Shown one piece after another: positions 17,833 through 30,742 of a stretch of DNA of 64,000 nucleotides (position 1 is its first letter; each line of letters begins with the position of its first letter). The stretch covers positions 28,904 to 92,903 of the forward strand of contig OMWN01000028.1 of NCBI GenBank assembly GCA_900314765.1, read 5' to 3'. A program made the position numbers and the translations under genes. The DNA is from an uncultured Selenomonadales bacterium. GTDB taxonomy: Bacteria; Bacillota; Negativicutes; Selenomonadales; Selenomonadaceae. The notes under the pieces are model-generated. The model had not been told where the DNA came from, did not search any database, and saw only the letters and a program-made list of their open reading frames with translations.

Positions 17833-17980
17833 CTCGGCGACGCCAGTCCTCATCCACTGCGCAATTTCAACAGGCTCTACCACTGGCTTCCTCGCGGCAA
17901 AAGCGAAAACACGCCGCTTCGGAGCCAGCTTAAGAGCCTGTAGGAAATTGCTAAGCTACTTCAGACTGGCATCGCCTCGA
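17833..17980. repeat. 148-bp hairpin repeat, family 2, copy 2 (inverted relative to copy 1)
   Basis: Ends CTCGGCGACGCCAGT and ACTGGCATCGCCTCGA are inverted repeats. GCAATTTC..ACAGGCTCT pairs with AGAGCCTGT..GAAATTGC, and CACTGGCT pairs with AGCCAG. The tip contains GCGGC..GCCGC. Read on the minus strand it matches 8622-8769 along its whole length. The element ends about 40 bases before fprA and so may be part of its leader. Confidence 0.87.
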
Positions 17981-18022
17981 GAATATTTACAAATTCATAT
18001 AAATATGAAAGGGGACATGAAT

Positions 18023-19189
18023 ATGAAGGCTGTTCAAATCAAGCCCAACATCTACTGGGTAGGCGCCATAGACTGGTCGATGAGGACGTTTCACGGCTAC
18101 TCGACGGGCCGCGGCTCATCGTACAACGCGTATCTCATCATCGATGACAAGGTGACGCTCATCGACACGGTGAAGGCGCCGTTCTACGAGGAAATGCTCG
18201 CGCGCATCTCGTCCGTCATTGACCCCGCGAAAATCGACGTCATCGTCTCGAACCACGTGGAGCCCGACCACTCGGGAAGCCTCGCGCTCCTCTGCCATCA
18301 CGCCGCGACGCACGCGACCGTCGTCACGAGCAATCCGCAGGGGCTCAAGGGGCTCACTGCGAGATATGGCAATCTCAATTATCAGCCTGTAAAATCGGGC
18401 GAGGAAATCAGCATCGGCAAGCGCACGCTCAAATTCGTTGCGACACCGATGCTCCATTGGCCGGACAGCATGGTCACGTATTGCCCAGAGGAAAAGATTC
18501 TTTTCTCGAACGACGCATTCGGCCAGCACCTCGCCGCGAACAAGAGATTTGACGACGAGAATGATCTCCACGTCATCATGGAGGAAGCGCGCAAATATTA
18601 CGCGAACATCCTCATGCTCTACGGCAAGCAGGCACAAGGTGCGCTCAAGGCGCTGTCGTCGCTCGACATCGAGATGATAGCCGTCGGCCACGGCATCATC
18701 TGGCGCAAGCACATCCTCGACATCCTCGCCGCGTACGAGAAATGGAGCGAGGGCGAGGTCGATGACACAAAGGCCGTCGTCGCGTTCGACACGATGTGGG
18801 GCTCGACCGAGAAGCTCGCGCGTGAAATCACGGATGCGTTCACCGAGCGCGGCATAAAAGTCTCGTATTTCGACCTCAGATGCGACCACATCTCGGATGT
18901 CGTGACGGCCGTGCTCACGAGCAAATACGTCGCCATCGGCTCGCCGACAATCAATAATCAGATGATGCCGCCCGTGGCCGCGCTGCTCTGCTATCTCAAA
19001 GGCTTCAAGCCAACAGGCAGGAAAGCCATCGCGTTCGGCTCGTACGGCTGGGGCGGCCAGAGCGTGAAGCTCGTCGAGGACGAACTCAAAGCGGCGGGAT
19101 TTGAAATCGCGGCGGACATGATACGCGTCGCAAACGTCCCGACTCAGGCCGACCTTGACGACGTAAGAGAAAAAATAAAAGCGATGTAA
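18023..19189 (+). CDS. fprA: Flavodiiron protein (A-type flavoprotein, FprA-like)
   Basis: Flavodiiron proteins reduce O2 or NO to harmless products in anaerobes, using a di-iron site and FMN. The 388-residue protein has an N-terminal beta-lactamase-like domain with the diiron ligands HVEPDHSG and later GHGIIWR, and a C-terminal flavodoxin domain (FDTMWGSTEKLA phosphate loop, GSYGWGGQ). The start at 18023 follows AAAGGGG at eight bases; the upstream ATG would be two bases from it. No rubredoxin gene is adjacent. It forms a monocistronic unit with a strong terminator. Confidence 0.93.
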   Translation: MKAVQIKPNIYWVGAIDWSMRTFHGYSTGRGSSYNAYLIIDDKVTLIDTVKAPFYEEMLARISSVIDPAKIDVIVSNHVEPDHSGSLALLCHHAATHATVVTSNPQGLKGLTARYGNLNYQPVKSGEEISIGKRTLKFVATPMLHWPDSMVTYCPEEKILFSNDAFGQHLAANKRFDDENDLHVIMEEARKYYANILMLYGKQAQGALKALSSLDIEMIAVGHGIIWRKHILDILAAYEKWSEGEVDDTKAVVAFDTMWGSTEKLAREITDAFTERGIKVSYFDLRCDHISDVVTAVLTSKYVAIGSPTINNQMMPPVAALLCYLKGFKPTGRKAIAFGSYGWGGQSVKLVEDELKAAGFEIAADMIRVANVPTQADLDDVREKIKAM

Positions 19190-19221
19190 ATTGTAAGCAA
19201 TTTACATTAAATCACAAAAAT

Positions 19222-19269
19222 AGGCTGCTATTGATAAGCAATGTTTCCGCTTATCATAGCAGCCTTTTC
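19222..19269 (+). terminator. Terminator of fprA
   Basis: GGCTGCTATTGATAAGC pairs with GCTTATCATAGCAGCC (stem of about 16 bp, one bulge), followed by TTTTC. Confidence 0.88.
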
Positions 19270-19339
19270 TGTTTCATGAGAATAATTTGCGATTTTGGCA
19301 ATATTTCCCCACAGCACGAATATAAATTTTTACAAAAGA

Positions 19340-19381
19340 AAACCACCGCAAACCGAATTTTTCGATTCACGGTGGTTTTTT
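19340..19381 (-). terminator. Terminator of rpoC, bidirectional
   Basis: AAAACCACCG pairs with CGGTGGTTTT around GAATTTTTCG. The plus strand follows with seven T and the minus strand with TTTTC. It lies about 155 bases beyond the rpoC stop, with repeat copy E between. Confidence 0.75.
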
Positions 19382-19426
19382 TCTCTTGCTTATATTGCTA
19401 TGGAAATCTCACGTCTGCTGCTTTAC

Positions 19427-19526
19427 AACCCTCTCCGCCTCGCATTCGCTCGGCACCTCCCCCATTGGGGGAGGCTCGGGTATGTTTGAGGGATTTTCGT
19501 TTATCGTGGCATCGTTAAGGCGTGAC
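19427..19526. repeat. Family 1 related repeat, copy E (single-ended, distinct tail)
   Basis: AACCCTCTCCGCCTCG..CTCGGCACCTCCCCC..GGGGGAGGC is the complement of the right end of family 1. It is followed by a tail TTTGAGGGATTTTCGTTTAT.GTGG..TCG.TAAG.CGTG that recurs at 43213-43308. The tail therefore belongs to the element. It lies just past the rpoC stop codon. Confidence 0.78.
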
Positions 19527-19536
19527 AATTTTACGC

Positions 19537-22500
19537 TTATGCCTTCACTGGCTCATCTTTCGTTTCAGTCTCAGCCTCTGCCGATTCTTCAGCGATTTCG
19601 GCGAACTTGCCTTTCGCGTCCGGATCGACGACGTTGATATTGCGATAGCGCCCCATGCCTGTGCCGGCTGGGATGAGCTTGCCGATGATGACATTTTCCT
19701 TGAGACCAATCAGCGGATCGACCTTGCCCTTGATTGCGGCATCGGTCAGCACGCGCGTCGTCTCTTGGAACGACGCTGCCGAGAGGAAGGAATCCGTAGC
19801 GAGCGATGCCTTCGTGATGCCGAGCAGTATCGGCTTTGCAACTGCCGGCTCCTTCATCGCCTCTATGACCTTCGCGTTCGCGGCCTCGAAAGAGTTGATG
19901 TCGACGAACTCGCCTGGCAGGAAATCCGTGTCGCCCGACTCCTCAATCTTGACCTTGTGAAGCATCTGGCGAACCATGACTTCAAGGTGCTTGTCGTTGA
20001 TTTCAACACCCTGTGACTTGTAGACCTTTTGGACTTCGCGGACGATGTAGTTCTGCGTCTCGCGCAGGCCATTGATGCGCAGAATATCATGCGGGTTGAT
20101 GGAGCCCTCCGTAATCCTGTCGCCGGCCTCTATATGAGCGCCGTCGATGACGGTCTTCACCATGCGAGCGCCGTACGGCACGGAGTACTCGCGAGCTTCG
20201 CCCTCATCCGGCGTTATGACGACGCGGCGCATGCCGTTCTCGTTGAATATGGACACAGTGCCCGCAATCTCGGAGACGATAGCGTGATGCTTCGGCTTTC
20301 TGGCCTCGAAAAGCTCCTCGACGCGCGGCAGACCAGACGTGATGTCGCCGCCTGCGACGCCGCCCGAGTGGAACGTACGCATCGTGAGCTGAGTGCCCGG
20401 CTCGCCGATGGACTGAGCTGCGATGATGCCGACTGCCTCGCCGACATCGACTTCCGTCGCATTTGCGAGGTCACGGCCATAGCACTTGACGCAGACGCCA
20501 TACTGCGATTTGCACGTGAGGACGGAGCGAACTTTGACCTTCTCGCGCACGGCGCAAATCTTGTCTGCGAGATCATCATCAATCATCTGATTGAGCGAAG
20601 CTATCTTCTCATTCGTCTCTGGATCGTAGACATCCTCGGCGAGATTGCGGCCGACGATGCGGTCCTTCAAAGGCTCGAGGACGCTGTTGCCCTCGCGAAT
20701 GGCCTCCATCTCGACGCCGCGAACATTGTTGTTGCGGACTTTTATGACAGGCGCATTGCTGTCGAGCACTGCCTCAGCGAGTTCCTCTGTCAGCATCGTG
20801 TCCGCTGGGACGATGATGTTGCCACCATCGTCGACGACGGCGTCTGTCGACTGCCTGCCGACCATCTCGCGCACGATGGTGCTCTTTATTTTCGTGCGCT
20901 CTTCCTCCGTCGGCGCACCGAGCTGCACCGTCTCGGAAATCATCGCGTTGCTGATGACAGCCTCGCTGAGCGCGAGCGAGCCACGCACGGTAACTTCCGG
21001 CAAATTGTATTCGCCCATGAGGTCGAGGTCAGACTCGTTGAGCACCGTGTCGTGCGGCAACAGGAGCTCGCCCGTGCTCGGGTCATTCACGTCAGCACCG
21101 AGCACGCGGCCAACGAGGAGACCCTTCAAAATATTGACGGCATCCTTCGACGACGCGGCATAGCGAGCGCGCGCCCTCATGAGATTTATCGTGACAACAT
21201 CGCAGTCGTCCTCGCGCACGATGACATCCTGCGCGACATCGACGAGGCGGCGCGTGAGGTAGCCCGAGTCCGCCGTACGAAGGGCGGTATCAGCGAGGCC
21301 TTTGCGGGCACCGTGCGATGAAATGAAGTAATCGGAAACGGTGAGTCCTTCACGGAAATTCGCCGTGATAGGAACGTCGATTGTCTTGCCCGACGGGTCA
21401 GCCATGAGGCCGCGCATGCCGGCGAGCTGACGCATCTGCTGTCTGTTGCCTCGAGCGCCGGAGTCAGCCATCATGAATATCGGGTTGAACGGATCCATGT
21501 TTTCCATCATGGCGTCGCCGACGTCGTCCGTCGTCTTCGACCAGAGCTCGACGACACGCTGATAGCGCTCTTCCTCCGTCACAAGACCACGGTTGAATTT
21601 TTTCTCTATCTTATCGACTTTCTTCTTCGTCTCGTCGATGATTTCCCATTTGTTTGGCGGCACGATGACGTCGGAGACAGCTATCGAGATGCCCGCGAGG
21701 CAAGCGTAGTGATAGCCAAGGTTTTTGACGTTGTCGATGACGATGGCCGTCTTGCCCGCGCCGAAATGCTTGAAGCAGTTTGCGACGAGCTTGCCCATCT
21801 CCTTCTTGTCGATGCGGATGCCGTACTCCCACTGTCCCGTCTCTTTGTCCTTGCGGAAATAGCGAATCTCTGGCGGCAGCACTTCGTTGAAAATCATGCG
21901 GCCAAGAGACGTCTTGACCATGCCGTAGCCCTCGATGCGCGTCTGTATCTCCGCCTGCAGGTCGAGCGCGTGATGCTCGTGCGCGATGAGTCCCTCGGCA
22001 ATGTCCGTGATGAACTTGCCTTCGCCTGTCGCGCCTGGGCGCAAAATCGTGAGGTAGTACGAGCCGAGTATCATGTCCTGCGTCGGCACGATGATTGGCT
22101 TGCCATCCTTCGGCGCGAGGATGTGGTTCGCGGCGAGCATGAGGATGCGCGCCTCGGCCTGTGCCTCGACGGAGAGCGGCAGATGGATAGCCATCTGGTC
22201 GCCATCGAAGTCAGCGTTGTACGCCGTGCAGGCGAGCGGATGGAGCTTCAGCGCGCGGCCCTCTGTGAGCACCGGCTCGAATGCCTGTATGCCGAGACGG
22301 TGAAGCGTCGGCGCGCGGTTGAGGAGCACTGGATGCTCTTTTATGACTTCCTCGAGGACATCCCAGACTTCCGGCTTCAGACGCTCGACCATGCGCTTCG
22401 CGGCTTTTATGTTGCCCGCGACGTTGCTGTTGACGAGTTTCTTCATGACGAACGGCTTGAAGAGCTCGAGCGCCATTTCCTTCGGCACGCCGCACTGATG

Positions 22501-23556
22501 AAGCTTCAGCTCTGGTCCGACAACGATGACGGAGCGGCCGGAGTAGTCAACGCGCTTGCCGAGAAGATTCTGACGGAAGCGGCCCTGCTTGCCTTTCAGC
22601 ATGTCGGAGAGCGACTTCAGTGGCCTGTTGCCCGGGCCCGTGACAGGGCGACCACGACGGCCATTGTCTATGAGCGCATCGACGGCCTCCTGCAGCATGC
22701 GTTTCTCATTTCTGACGATGATGTCAGGCGCACCGAGGTCGAGGAGCCTCTTGAGTCGATTATTTCTGTTGATGACGCGGCGATAGAGGTCATTGAGGTC
22801 GCTCGTCGCGAAGCGGCCGCCGTCGAGCTGAACCATTGGACGAAGCTCCGGCGGAATGACCGGCACGACATCGAGAACCATCCACGATGGCTGATTGCCG
22901 GATTTTCTGAATGCCTCGACGACCTCAAGGCGACGAATCGCGCGGATGCGTTTCTGGCCGCTGACCGTCGCGAGCTCACCTCTGAGCTCCTCGCTCATCT
23001 CGTCGAGGTCGAGCTCCATCAAAAGCTCCTTTATGGCCTCGGCGCCCATGCCCACTCTGAATTTGCTGCCGTATTTCTCGCGGTACTCATGGTACTCGCT
23101 CTCGGACAGAAGCTGCTTTTTGATGAGCGGCGTGTCCGCCGGGTCGAGCACGATGTACGACGCGAAGTAGAGGACTTTCTCAAGTGAGCGCGGGGAAACG
23201 TCGAGAATGAGTCCCATGCGGCTCGGGATGCCCTTGAAATACCATATGTGAGACACCGGCGCAGCGAGCTCAATATGTCCCATGCGCTCGCGGCGAACCT
23301 TCGAGCGCGTGACCTCGACACCGCAGCGGTCGCAGATGATGCCCTTGTAGCGTATGCGCTTGTATTTGCCGCAGTGGCACTCCCAGTCGCGCGTAGGGCC
23401 AAATATGCGCTCGCAGAAAAGGCCATCACGCTCTGGCTTCAGAGTACGATAATTTATCGTCTCCGGCTTTTTTACTTCGCCATAGGACCACTCGCGGATT
23501 TTGTCTGGCGACGCCAGTCCAATGCGCATTGAATCAAAATTATTTACATCGAGCAA
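19537..23556 (-). CDS. rpoC: RNA polymerase beta' subunit (RpoC), enlarged
   Basis: RpoC forms the polymerase active site with RpoB. The 1339-residue protein has the first zinc site (Cys60, Cys62, Cys75, Cys78), the catalytic NADFDGDQM loop (Asp449, 451, 453), the bridge/trigger regions and the second zinc site (Cys785, Cys1015, Cys1022, Cys1025). It is longer than a usual Firmicutes RpoC. The gap between the first and second cysteines of zinc site 2 is 230 residues instead of roughly 75-80, because a module of about 50 residues (VGR..A.DV.DP.TGE...) occurs three times, near 812-860, 895-945 and 963-1011. The start is TTG, 18 bases after rpoB, behind AAGGGAG. The C-terminus is acidic. Confidence 0.97.
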   Translation of the reverse strand: MLDVNNFDSMRIGLASPDKIREWSYGEVKKPETINYRTLKPERDGLFCERIFGPTRDWECHCGKYKRIRYKGIICDRCGVEVTRSKVRRERMGHIELAAPVSHIWYFKGIPSRMGLILDVSPRSLEKVLYFASYIVLDPADTPLIKKQLLSESEYHEYREKYGSKFRVGMGAEAIKELLMELDLDEMSEELRGELATVSGQKRIRAIRRLEVVEAFRKSGNQPSWMVLDVVPVIPPELRPMVQLDGGRFATSDLNDLYRRVINRNNRLKRLLDLGAPDIIVRNEKRMLQEAVDALIDNGRRGRPVTGPGNRPLKSLSDMLKGKQGRFRQNLLGKRVDYSGRSVIVVGPELKLHQCGVPKEMALELFKPFVMKKLVNSNVAGNIKAAKRMVERLKPEVWDVLEEVIKEHPVLLNRAPTLHRLGIQAFEPVLTEGRALKLHPLACTAYNADFDGDQMAIHLPLSVEAQAEARILMLAANHILAPKDGKPIIVPTQDMILGSYYLTILRPGATGEGKFITDIAEGLIAHEHHALDLQAEIQTRIEGYGMVKTSLGRMIFNEVLPPEIRYFRKDKETGQWEYGIRIDKKEMGKLVANCFKHFGAGKTAIVIDNVKNLGYHYACLAGISIAVSDVIVPPNKWEIIDETKKKVDKIEKKFNRGLVTEEERYQRVVELWSKTTDDVGDAMMENMDPFNPIFMMADSGARGNRQQMRQLAGMRGLMADPSGKTIDVPITANFREGLTVSDYFISSHGARKGLADTALRTADSGYLTRRLVDVAQDVIVREDDCDVVTINLMRARARYAASSKDAVNILKGLLVGRVLGADVNDPSTGELLLPHDTVLNESDLDLMGEYNLPEVTVRGSLALSEAVISNAMISETVQLGAPTEEERTKIKSTIVREMVGRQSTDAVVDDGGNIIVPADTMLTEELAEAVLDSNAPVIKVRNNNVRGVEMEAIREGNSVLEPLKDRIVGRNLAEDVYDPETNEKIASLNQMIDDDLADKICAVREKVKVRSVLTCKSQYGVCVKCYGRDLANATEVDVGEAVGIIAAQSIGEPGTQLTMRTFHSGGVAGGDITSGLPRVEELFEARKPKHHAIVSEIAGTVSIFNENGMRRVVITPDEGEAREYSVPYGARMVKTVIDGAHIEAGDRITEGSINPHDILRINGLRETQNYIVREVQKVYKSQGVEINDKHLEVMVRQMLHKVKIEESGDTDFLPGEFVDINSFEAANAKVIEAMKEPAVAKPILLGITKASLATDSFLSAASFQETTRVLTDAAIKGKVDPLIGLKENVIIGKLIPAGTGMGRYRNINVVDPDAKGKFAEIAEESAEAETETKDEPVKA

Positions 23557-23574
23557 GGGGTCACAACTCCCTTC

Positions 23575-27348
<3,774 letters not shown>

Positions 27349-27437
27349 TCCTTAGCCTTTACTGATTGGGAAATATGATTTCTTTCTATGCTAAACAGAT
27401 ATATGAACAGCGAAAAAAGCGGAAAAAGCGAAAAACT

Positions 27438-27481
27438 AACGCAAAAAAGGCAAGGCTCAAACCAATATCAAACCTTGCCCC
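27438..27481 (-). terminator. Terminator between the crotonase gene and rpoB
   Basis: On the minus strand GGGGCAAGG (27481 downward) pairs with CCTTGCC, followed by TTTTTTGCG. It lies 90 bases before the rpoB start and about 200 bases after the crotonase stop. It may end upstream transcription or act as an attenuator of rpoBC. The remaining AT-rich DNA to 27678 shows nothing else. Confidence 0.75.
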
Positions 27482-27678
27482 TTTCCTTCACTTATTCCGT
27501 CTCATCGCACGATTTTTCATGTCAAATTGATCCACGCGACCACCAAAAACAAGCAGAAGGAGACACTTCCCCCATATCTGCAATTCTGCAATTTGATATT
27601 GTAGCATACAGCAAAGTGCCTGTCAATTATTTATTTTTGATTCAAATTTTATTTGCGGCTACGATTTTGTCATTTGCG

Positions 27679-28458
27679 TCATTTGCCTTGAAATTTTGGC
27701 GCTCTCTTTTCCCTGAACGCGAGCACGCCTTCCTTGAAATCATCCGTGCCGAGGAGCGACGACGATGCGAGGCTCTCAAACGTGAGCGTGTCGTCGAGGC
27801 TCGCTGAATAGTTGTTGACGGCCTTCTTCGTCATCGCGACCGCGAGCGGCGCGACGGACGCGATGCGCTCCGCCACCTTCATGACATTCGTCTCGAGCTC
27901 ATCGTCTGGGAATACGTCGTTCACTATGCCGAGCGCCTTTGCCTCAGCCGCAGGCACGGGACGCGCCGTCATCATGAGCTCCTTCGCCTTCGCCATGCCG
28001 ACTGTCTTCGCGAGGAAATAAAAGCCGCCGCAGTCCGGCGAGAGGCCGACATTCACGAAGCTCTGTATGAACTTCACGCTCTCGCCCGCGTACGCGAGAT
28101 CGCATGAAAGCGCAAGGTTGAAGCCCGCGCCCGCCGCGACGCCGTTCACCATCGCGATGACGGGCTTTTCCATCATGTAAATCATCTTCACCATCATGCC
28201 GACCTTCACGATGAAGCGTCTACGCTCGTCCGTCGTCGTGAGCGCGTCGAGCGAGCCGAGGTCGCCGCCCGCGGAAAAAGCCCTGCCCGCGCCCGTCAGC
28301 ACGATGACGCGGACGCTCGCGTCGTGCTCTGCCTCATGAAGCCTCGCGACGCAGCCCTCGACGAGATCAGCACTCATCGAGTTGAGACTCTTCGGGCGAT
28401 TGAGCGTGATGACGGCGACGCTCCCCTTCTTATTATAGAGTACTGCTTCCTCTGCCAT
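27679..28458 (-). CDS. Enoyl-CoA hydratase/isomerase (crotonase) family protein
   Basis: The 259-residue protein is a standard crotonase-fold acyl-CoA enzyme. Oxyanion-hole motifs RAFSAGGDLGS and NGVAAGAGFNLALSCD are present. The position that carries one catalytic glutamate in hydratases reads SPDCGGFYF, as in several isomerase or hydrolase members, so the exact reaction is unclear. The start MAEEAVLYN at 28458 follows AAAGGA at eight bases. No other fatty-acid or butyrate genes are adjacent, so the pathway cannot be named. Confidence 0.85.
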   Translation of the reverse strand: MAEEAVLYNKKGSVAVITLNRPKSLNSMSADLVEGCVARLHEAEHDASVRVIVLTGAGRAFSAGGDLGSLDALTTTDERRRFIVKVGMMVKMIYMMEKPVIAMVNGVAAGAGFNLALSCDLAYAGESVKFIQSFVNVGLSPDCGGFYFLAKTVGMAKAKELMMTARPVPAAEAKALGIVNDVFPDDELETNVMKVAERIASVAPLAVAMTKKAVNNYSASLDDTLTFESLASSSLLGTDDFKEGVLAFREKRAPKFQGK

Positions 28459-28636
28459 GAAAATCATCCTTTCAAAATTATTTTAATGAACACATTTAAA
28501 TCCGTTATAAAATTCGATGGGCTCATATTTTTCTCTGCAACGAAAATCAGTCGCCTCAAATTTTTGCGCGACGCTGAATTTCATTCACAATGATTTATAT
28601 TCGACATCAAAATCGAAAATCCTTTAAAAATTTCGC

Positions 28637-28663
28637 TTAAGAAATTTCAAAATTTGACGATAT
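28637..28663 (+). promoter_or_regulatory. Candidate SigD/FliA (flagellar-type) promoter
   Basis: TTAA at 28637-28640, 15 bases, then GACGATAT at 28656-28663 closely matches the motility sigma consensus TAAA-N15-GCCGATAA. The only gene downstream starts about 54 bases later. A sigma-A reading around TATACT at 28661 is a possible alternative. Confidence 0.35.
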
Positions 28664-28716
28664 ACTCTATAGAGGAAAACTCAATGAAGCATCAACACCA
28701 CCAATAAGGAGTGAGC

Positions 28717-29223
28717 ATGATGGCCATCGAAAAAATCTCATCGCTCTCAGCGCTGAACGTCGAGAGCGACAACAAGAAGAAAAAGAACGCCAAAAGCGGC
28801 ACGGACTTCAAAGCGCTGCTGGCTGACACGATCGGCAGAAACATAAAGAGCTTCGAGGAGACGGGACTCACGCCGTCGGATCAGCTCGTGAAATCATACG
28901 GCGGCGACAACGCACTCGAGGCAAAGCATGAGCTTCAAAGGGAGCACGACGATGACGAGGAAAAGAGCGACGACGCGAAAGGCGCAGCCTCGGGCACGGC
29001 GTCGAAGAGCGCGGGCATCGAGACGATAAAAAAATATATGCCCGACGGCTCCATACTCGTCGTCACGACGGAGAACGGCAGGACGATAGACCAGTACAGA
29101 AAAAAGCCGCACATGGTCGAGCGCCCCGACTACTCGCGCCCGATGAAAGTAGAAAACGGCACACTCAAGCCGCAGACAAAACTCGTGCCAAAGCAAAACT
29201 TGAGCGAACTCTTTGAGATGTAA
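28717..29223 (+). CDS. Unrecognised small hydrophilic protein
   Basis: This product of 168 residues is not recognised. It has no signal peptide or membrane helix. The N-terminal part (to about 60) is Lys/Ser-rich with a short helical stretch TDFKALLADTIG. A highly charged low-complexity segment follows (EHDDDEEKSDDAKG, about 75-88). The C-terminal third (MPDGSILVVTTENGRTIDQYRKKP) looks like a small folded beta region. AAGGAG lies five bases upstream of ATG 28717 (eight from the next ATG). The codon usage resembles that of its neighbours. The SigD-like promoter hints at a motility-related or co-regulated role, which is speculative. Confidence 0.65.
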   Translation: MMAIEKISSLSALNVESDNKKKKNAKSGTDFKALLADTIGRNIKSFEETGLTPSDQLVKSYGGDNALEAKHELQREHDDDEEKSDDAKGAASGTASKSAGIETIKKYMPDGSILVVTTENGRTIDQYRKKPHMVERPDYSRPMKVENGTLKPQTKLVPKQNLSELFEM

Positions 29224-29321
29224 GACGAAGTCAAAACAAAAAAGTCGATCGACTACGCAACGCATTATTCTGGAGTGATTAAGCTATCTCTATTGTACAA
29301 ACTTGTGAATCTGTGAAACGA

Positions 29322-29571
29322 AGGCTCTGCTTGCCCTCCCTGTCAAGGGAGGGAGAACCGCCGTAGGCGGTGGGAGGGTTCGCTTTTAATTGACGAATCT
29401 GTGAGATTTACACTTGATTAATGTTTTCAATTAATCTCGTCCGAGAGAATAATCATTCATTGTGCAACGTAACAGCCGTCATAAATCGATGGAAATCGAA
29501 CCCCTCCGCCTCGCTGCGCTCGCGTAAACATGCCACTGGCATGTTTACCCCCTTGACAGGGGAGGCTAAAC
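29322..29571. repeat. Composite C/G-rich repeat pair
   Basis: The left part (about 29322-29385) has CCCTCCCTGTCAAGGGAGGG and ACCGCCGTAGGCGGT hairpins. The right part (about 29506-29571) has CCTCCGCCTCGCTGCG, the palindrome AAACATGCC..GGCATGTTT and CCCCTTGACAGGGG. The ends mirror each other. The same palindrome is nested in repeat copy A. The remainder of the 29224-29715 gap holds only a terminator. Confidence 0.65.
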
Positions 29572-29624
29572 CATTTCACCCTTTGCATTATCATATAAAT
29601 CTATAACACATTTCATCACAAAAC

Positions 29625-29670
29625 AAAAAGCCGAACGACACATCATTTTCGATGTGCCGCTCGGCTTTTT
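29625..29670. terminator. Bidirectional terminator between converging genes
   Basis: AAAAAGCCGA and TCGGCTTTTT, plus inner arms CACATC/GATGTG, surround ATTTTC. It serves the small protein gene and the MBL-fold gene. Confidence 0.88.
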
Positions 29671-29715
29671 ATTTTGCGCGAAATCTATTCAGCTTTATCC
29701 AACATCAATATCATT

Positions 29716-30537
29716 TCAAATCAGCTCAATGACTTCCAAATCATCAGGCACTCTGACGTCGCCCGAAAAATATTTTTTCGCGTCCCTCGTGTATTTCTCT
29801 TTCCTGTTGGCGAGGTCGGTGTCCTCCGTATGATACAGCACGAGGTGCTTTGCGCCAATCTCCTCAGCCGCCTCCGCAGCCTCCTTCGTCGTCGCGTGGC
29901 TTTTCGCGTACGGATCGAACTGAGCCCTGTCGTCGAACGCGCAGAACGCCTCTGAAATCAGCCAGTCCGCGCCCTCCACATATTTATGGCAACGACGATT
30001 ATACGGCTCGTCGCCGAGACACACAAGCGCTCGACGCGGCGCAAATCGCAATCGATACGCAAACTGCTTCGTCTTCGTCGAACGAATGTCGAACGCCGTG
30101 AGCTGCATGTCGAGGAGCTTCACCGTCTCGCCGTCCTCCATCACGTGAAAGTGAATGCGGTGCCCGAGCTCCGCGAGCTCGGCGCGCTGCATCAAAAGCT
30201 CGGCGAGCGTCCTCATGATGTAGCACGACGCGTCATGACCGTATATGTGAAGCTCGCCATCGTATTTGCCCTTTATCATGAGCCGCGCGATGCGGCGCAC
30301 GATCCAAACGGAGCCGAGTATGTGGTCGCTGTGACCGTGCGTGACGAAAATATAATGAAGGCGTTTGAAATCGAGCCCCGCATGCTTCATCTGTCTGATG
30401 ATGCCATTGCCGCCGCCCGTGTCCGTCATGAAAAGTTCGCCGTCTGGCCGCTCGATGACAAACGACGCATTATAGCACTCCGTCGCGAATGCCGCGCCCG
30501 TGCCCAAGAATATGAGCCGCGATTTTTTTGTGCGCAT
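29716..30537 (-). CDS. Metallo-beta-lactamase-fold hydrolase (RNase Z-like)
   Basis: The 273-residue protein has the zinc-binding motif THGHSDH near residue 68-74 and later histidines (SKSHATTKEAAE, LVLYHTEDTD) in the positions expected for RNase Z/arylsulfatase-type MBL proteins. It starts RLIFLGTGAA, also typical of that branch. The substrate is unknown; it could be a tRNA 3' processing enzyme or a phosphodiesterase. The start at 30537 (MRTKK) is placed nine or so bases after AGGTG; two earlier codons (GTG, ATG) are in frame but lack spacing. Confidence 0.8.
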   Translation of the reverse strand: MRTKKSRLIFLGTGAAFATECYNASFVIERPDGELFMTDTGGGNGIIRQMKHAGLDFKRLHYIFVTHGHSDHILGSVWIVRRIARLMIKGKYDGELHIYGHDASCYIMRTLAELLMQRAELAELGHRIHFHVMEDGETVKLLDMQLTAFDIRSTKTKQFAYRLRFAPRRALVCLGDEPYNRRCHKYVEGADWLISEAFCAFDDRAQFDPYAKSHATTKEAAEAAEEIGAKHLVLYHTEDTDLANRKEKYTRDAKKYFSGDVRVPDDLEVIELI

Positions 30538-30589
30538 GAATTTCATCACCTTTGAAAAAATTTATATATCGATCATTATATCACGCTTT

Positions 30590-30636
30590 GTCACCCCACC
30601 ACCGCCTGCGGCGGTCCCCGCCCCTCAAGGGGCGGA
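30590..30636. repeat. Family 4 repeat (TCACCCCACCACCGC), copy 1
   Basis: The sequence GTCACCCCACCACCGC is followed by the hairpins CCGCCTGCGGCGG and CCGCCCCTCAAGGGGCGG. A second copy is at 48866-48914 and a 13-base remnant at 39064-39076. Confidence 0.75.
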
Positions 30637-30696
30637 CAAAATACACAACCGTACAGACAACAGATAAAGCGCAACGCACAACCAGCAATTCCCCCA

Positions 30697-30735
30697 CAAA
30701 AAAAGAAGCCGCCGTGATGGCAGCTTCTTTTTTTA
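30697..30735 (-). terminator. Terminator of the RND efflux operon
   Basis: AAGAAGC(C)GCC and GGCAGCTTCTT pair around GTGAT; the minus strand continues TTTTTTTG. It lies a few bases past the efflux pump stop. Confidence 0.85.
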
Positions 30736-30742
30736 TACTCTT

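Noticed and set aside
8622..17980. IS element with transposase for the 148-bp repeats
   Set aside because: Neither copy contains a coding frame; they are non-coding hairpins.
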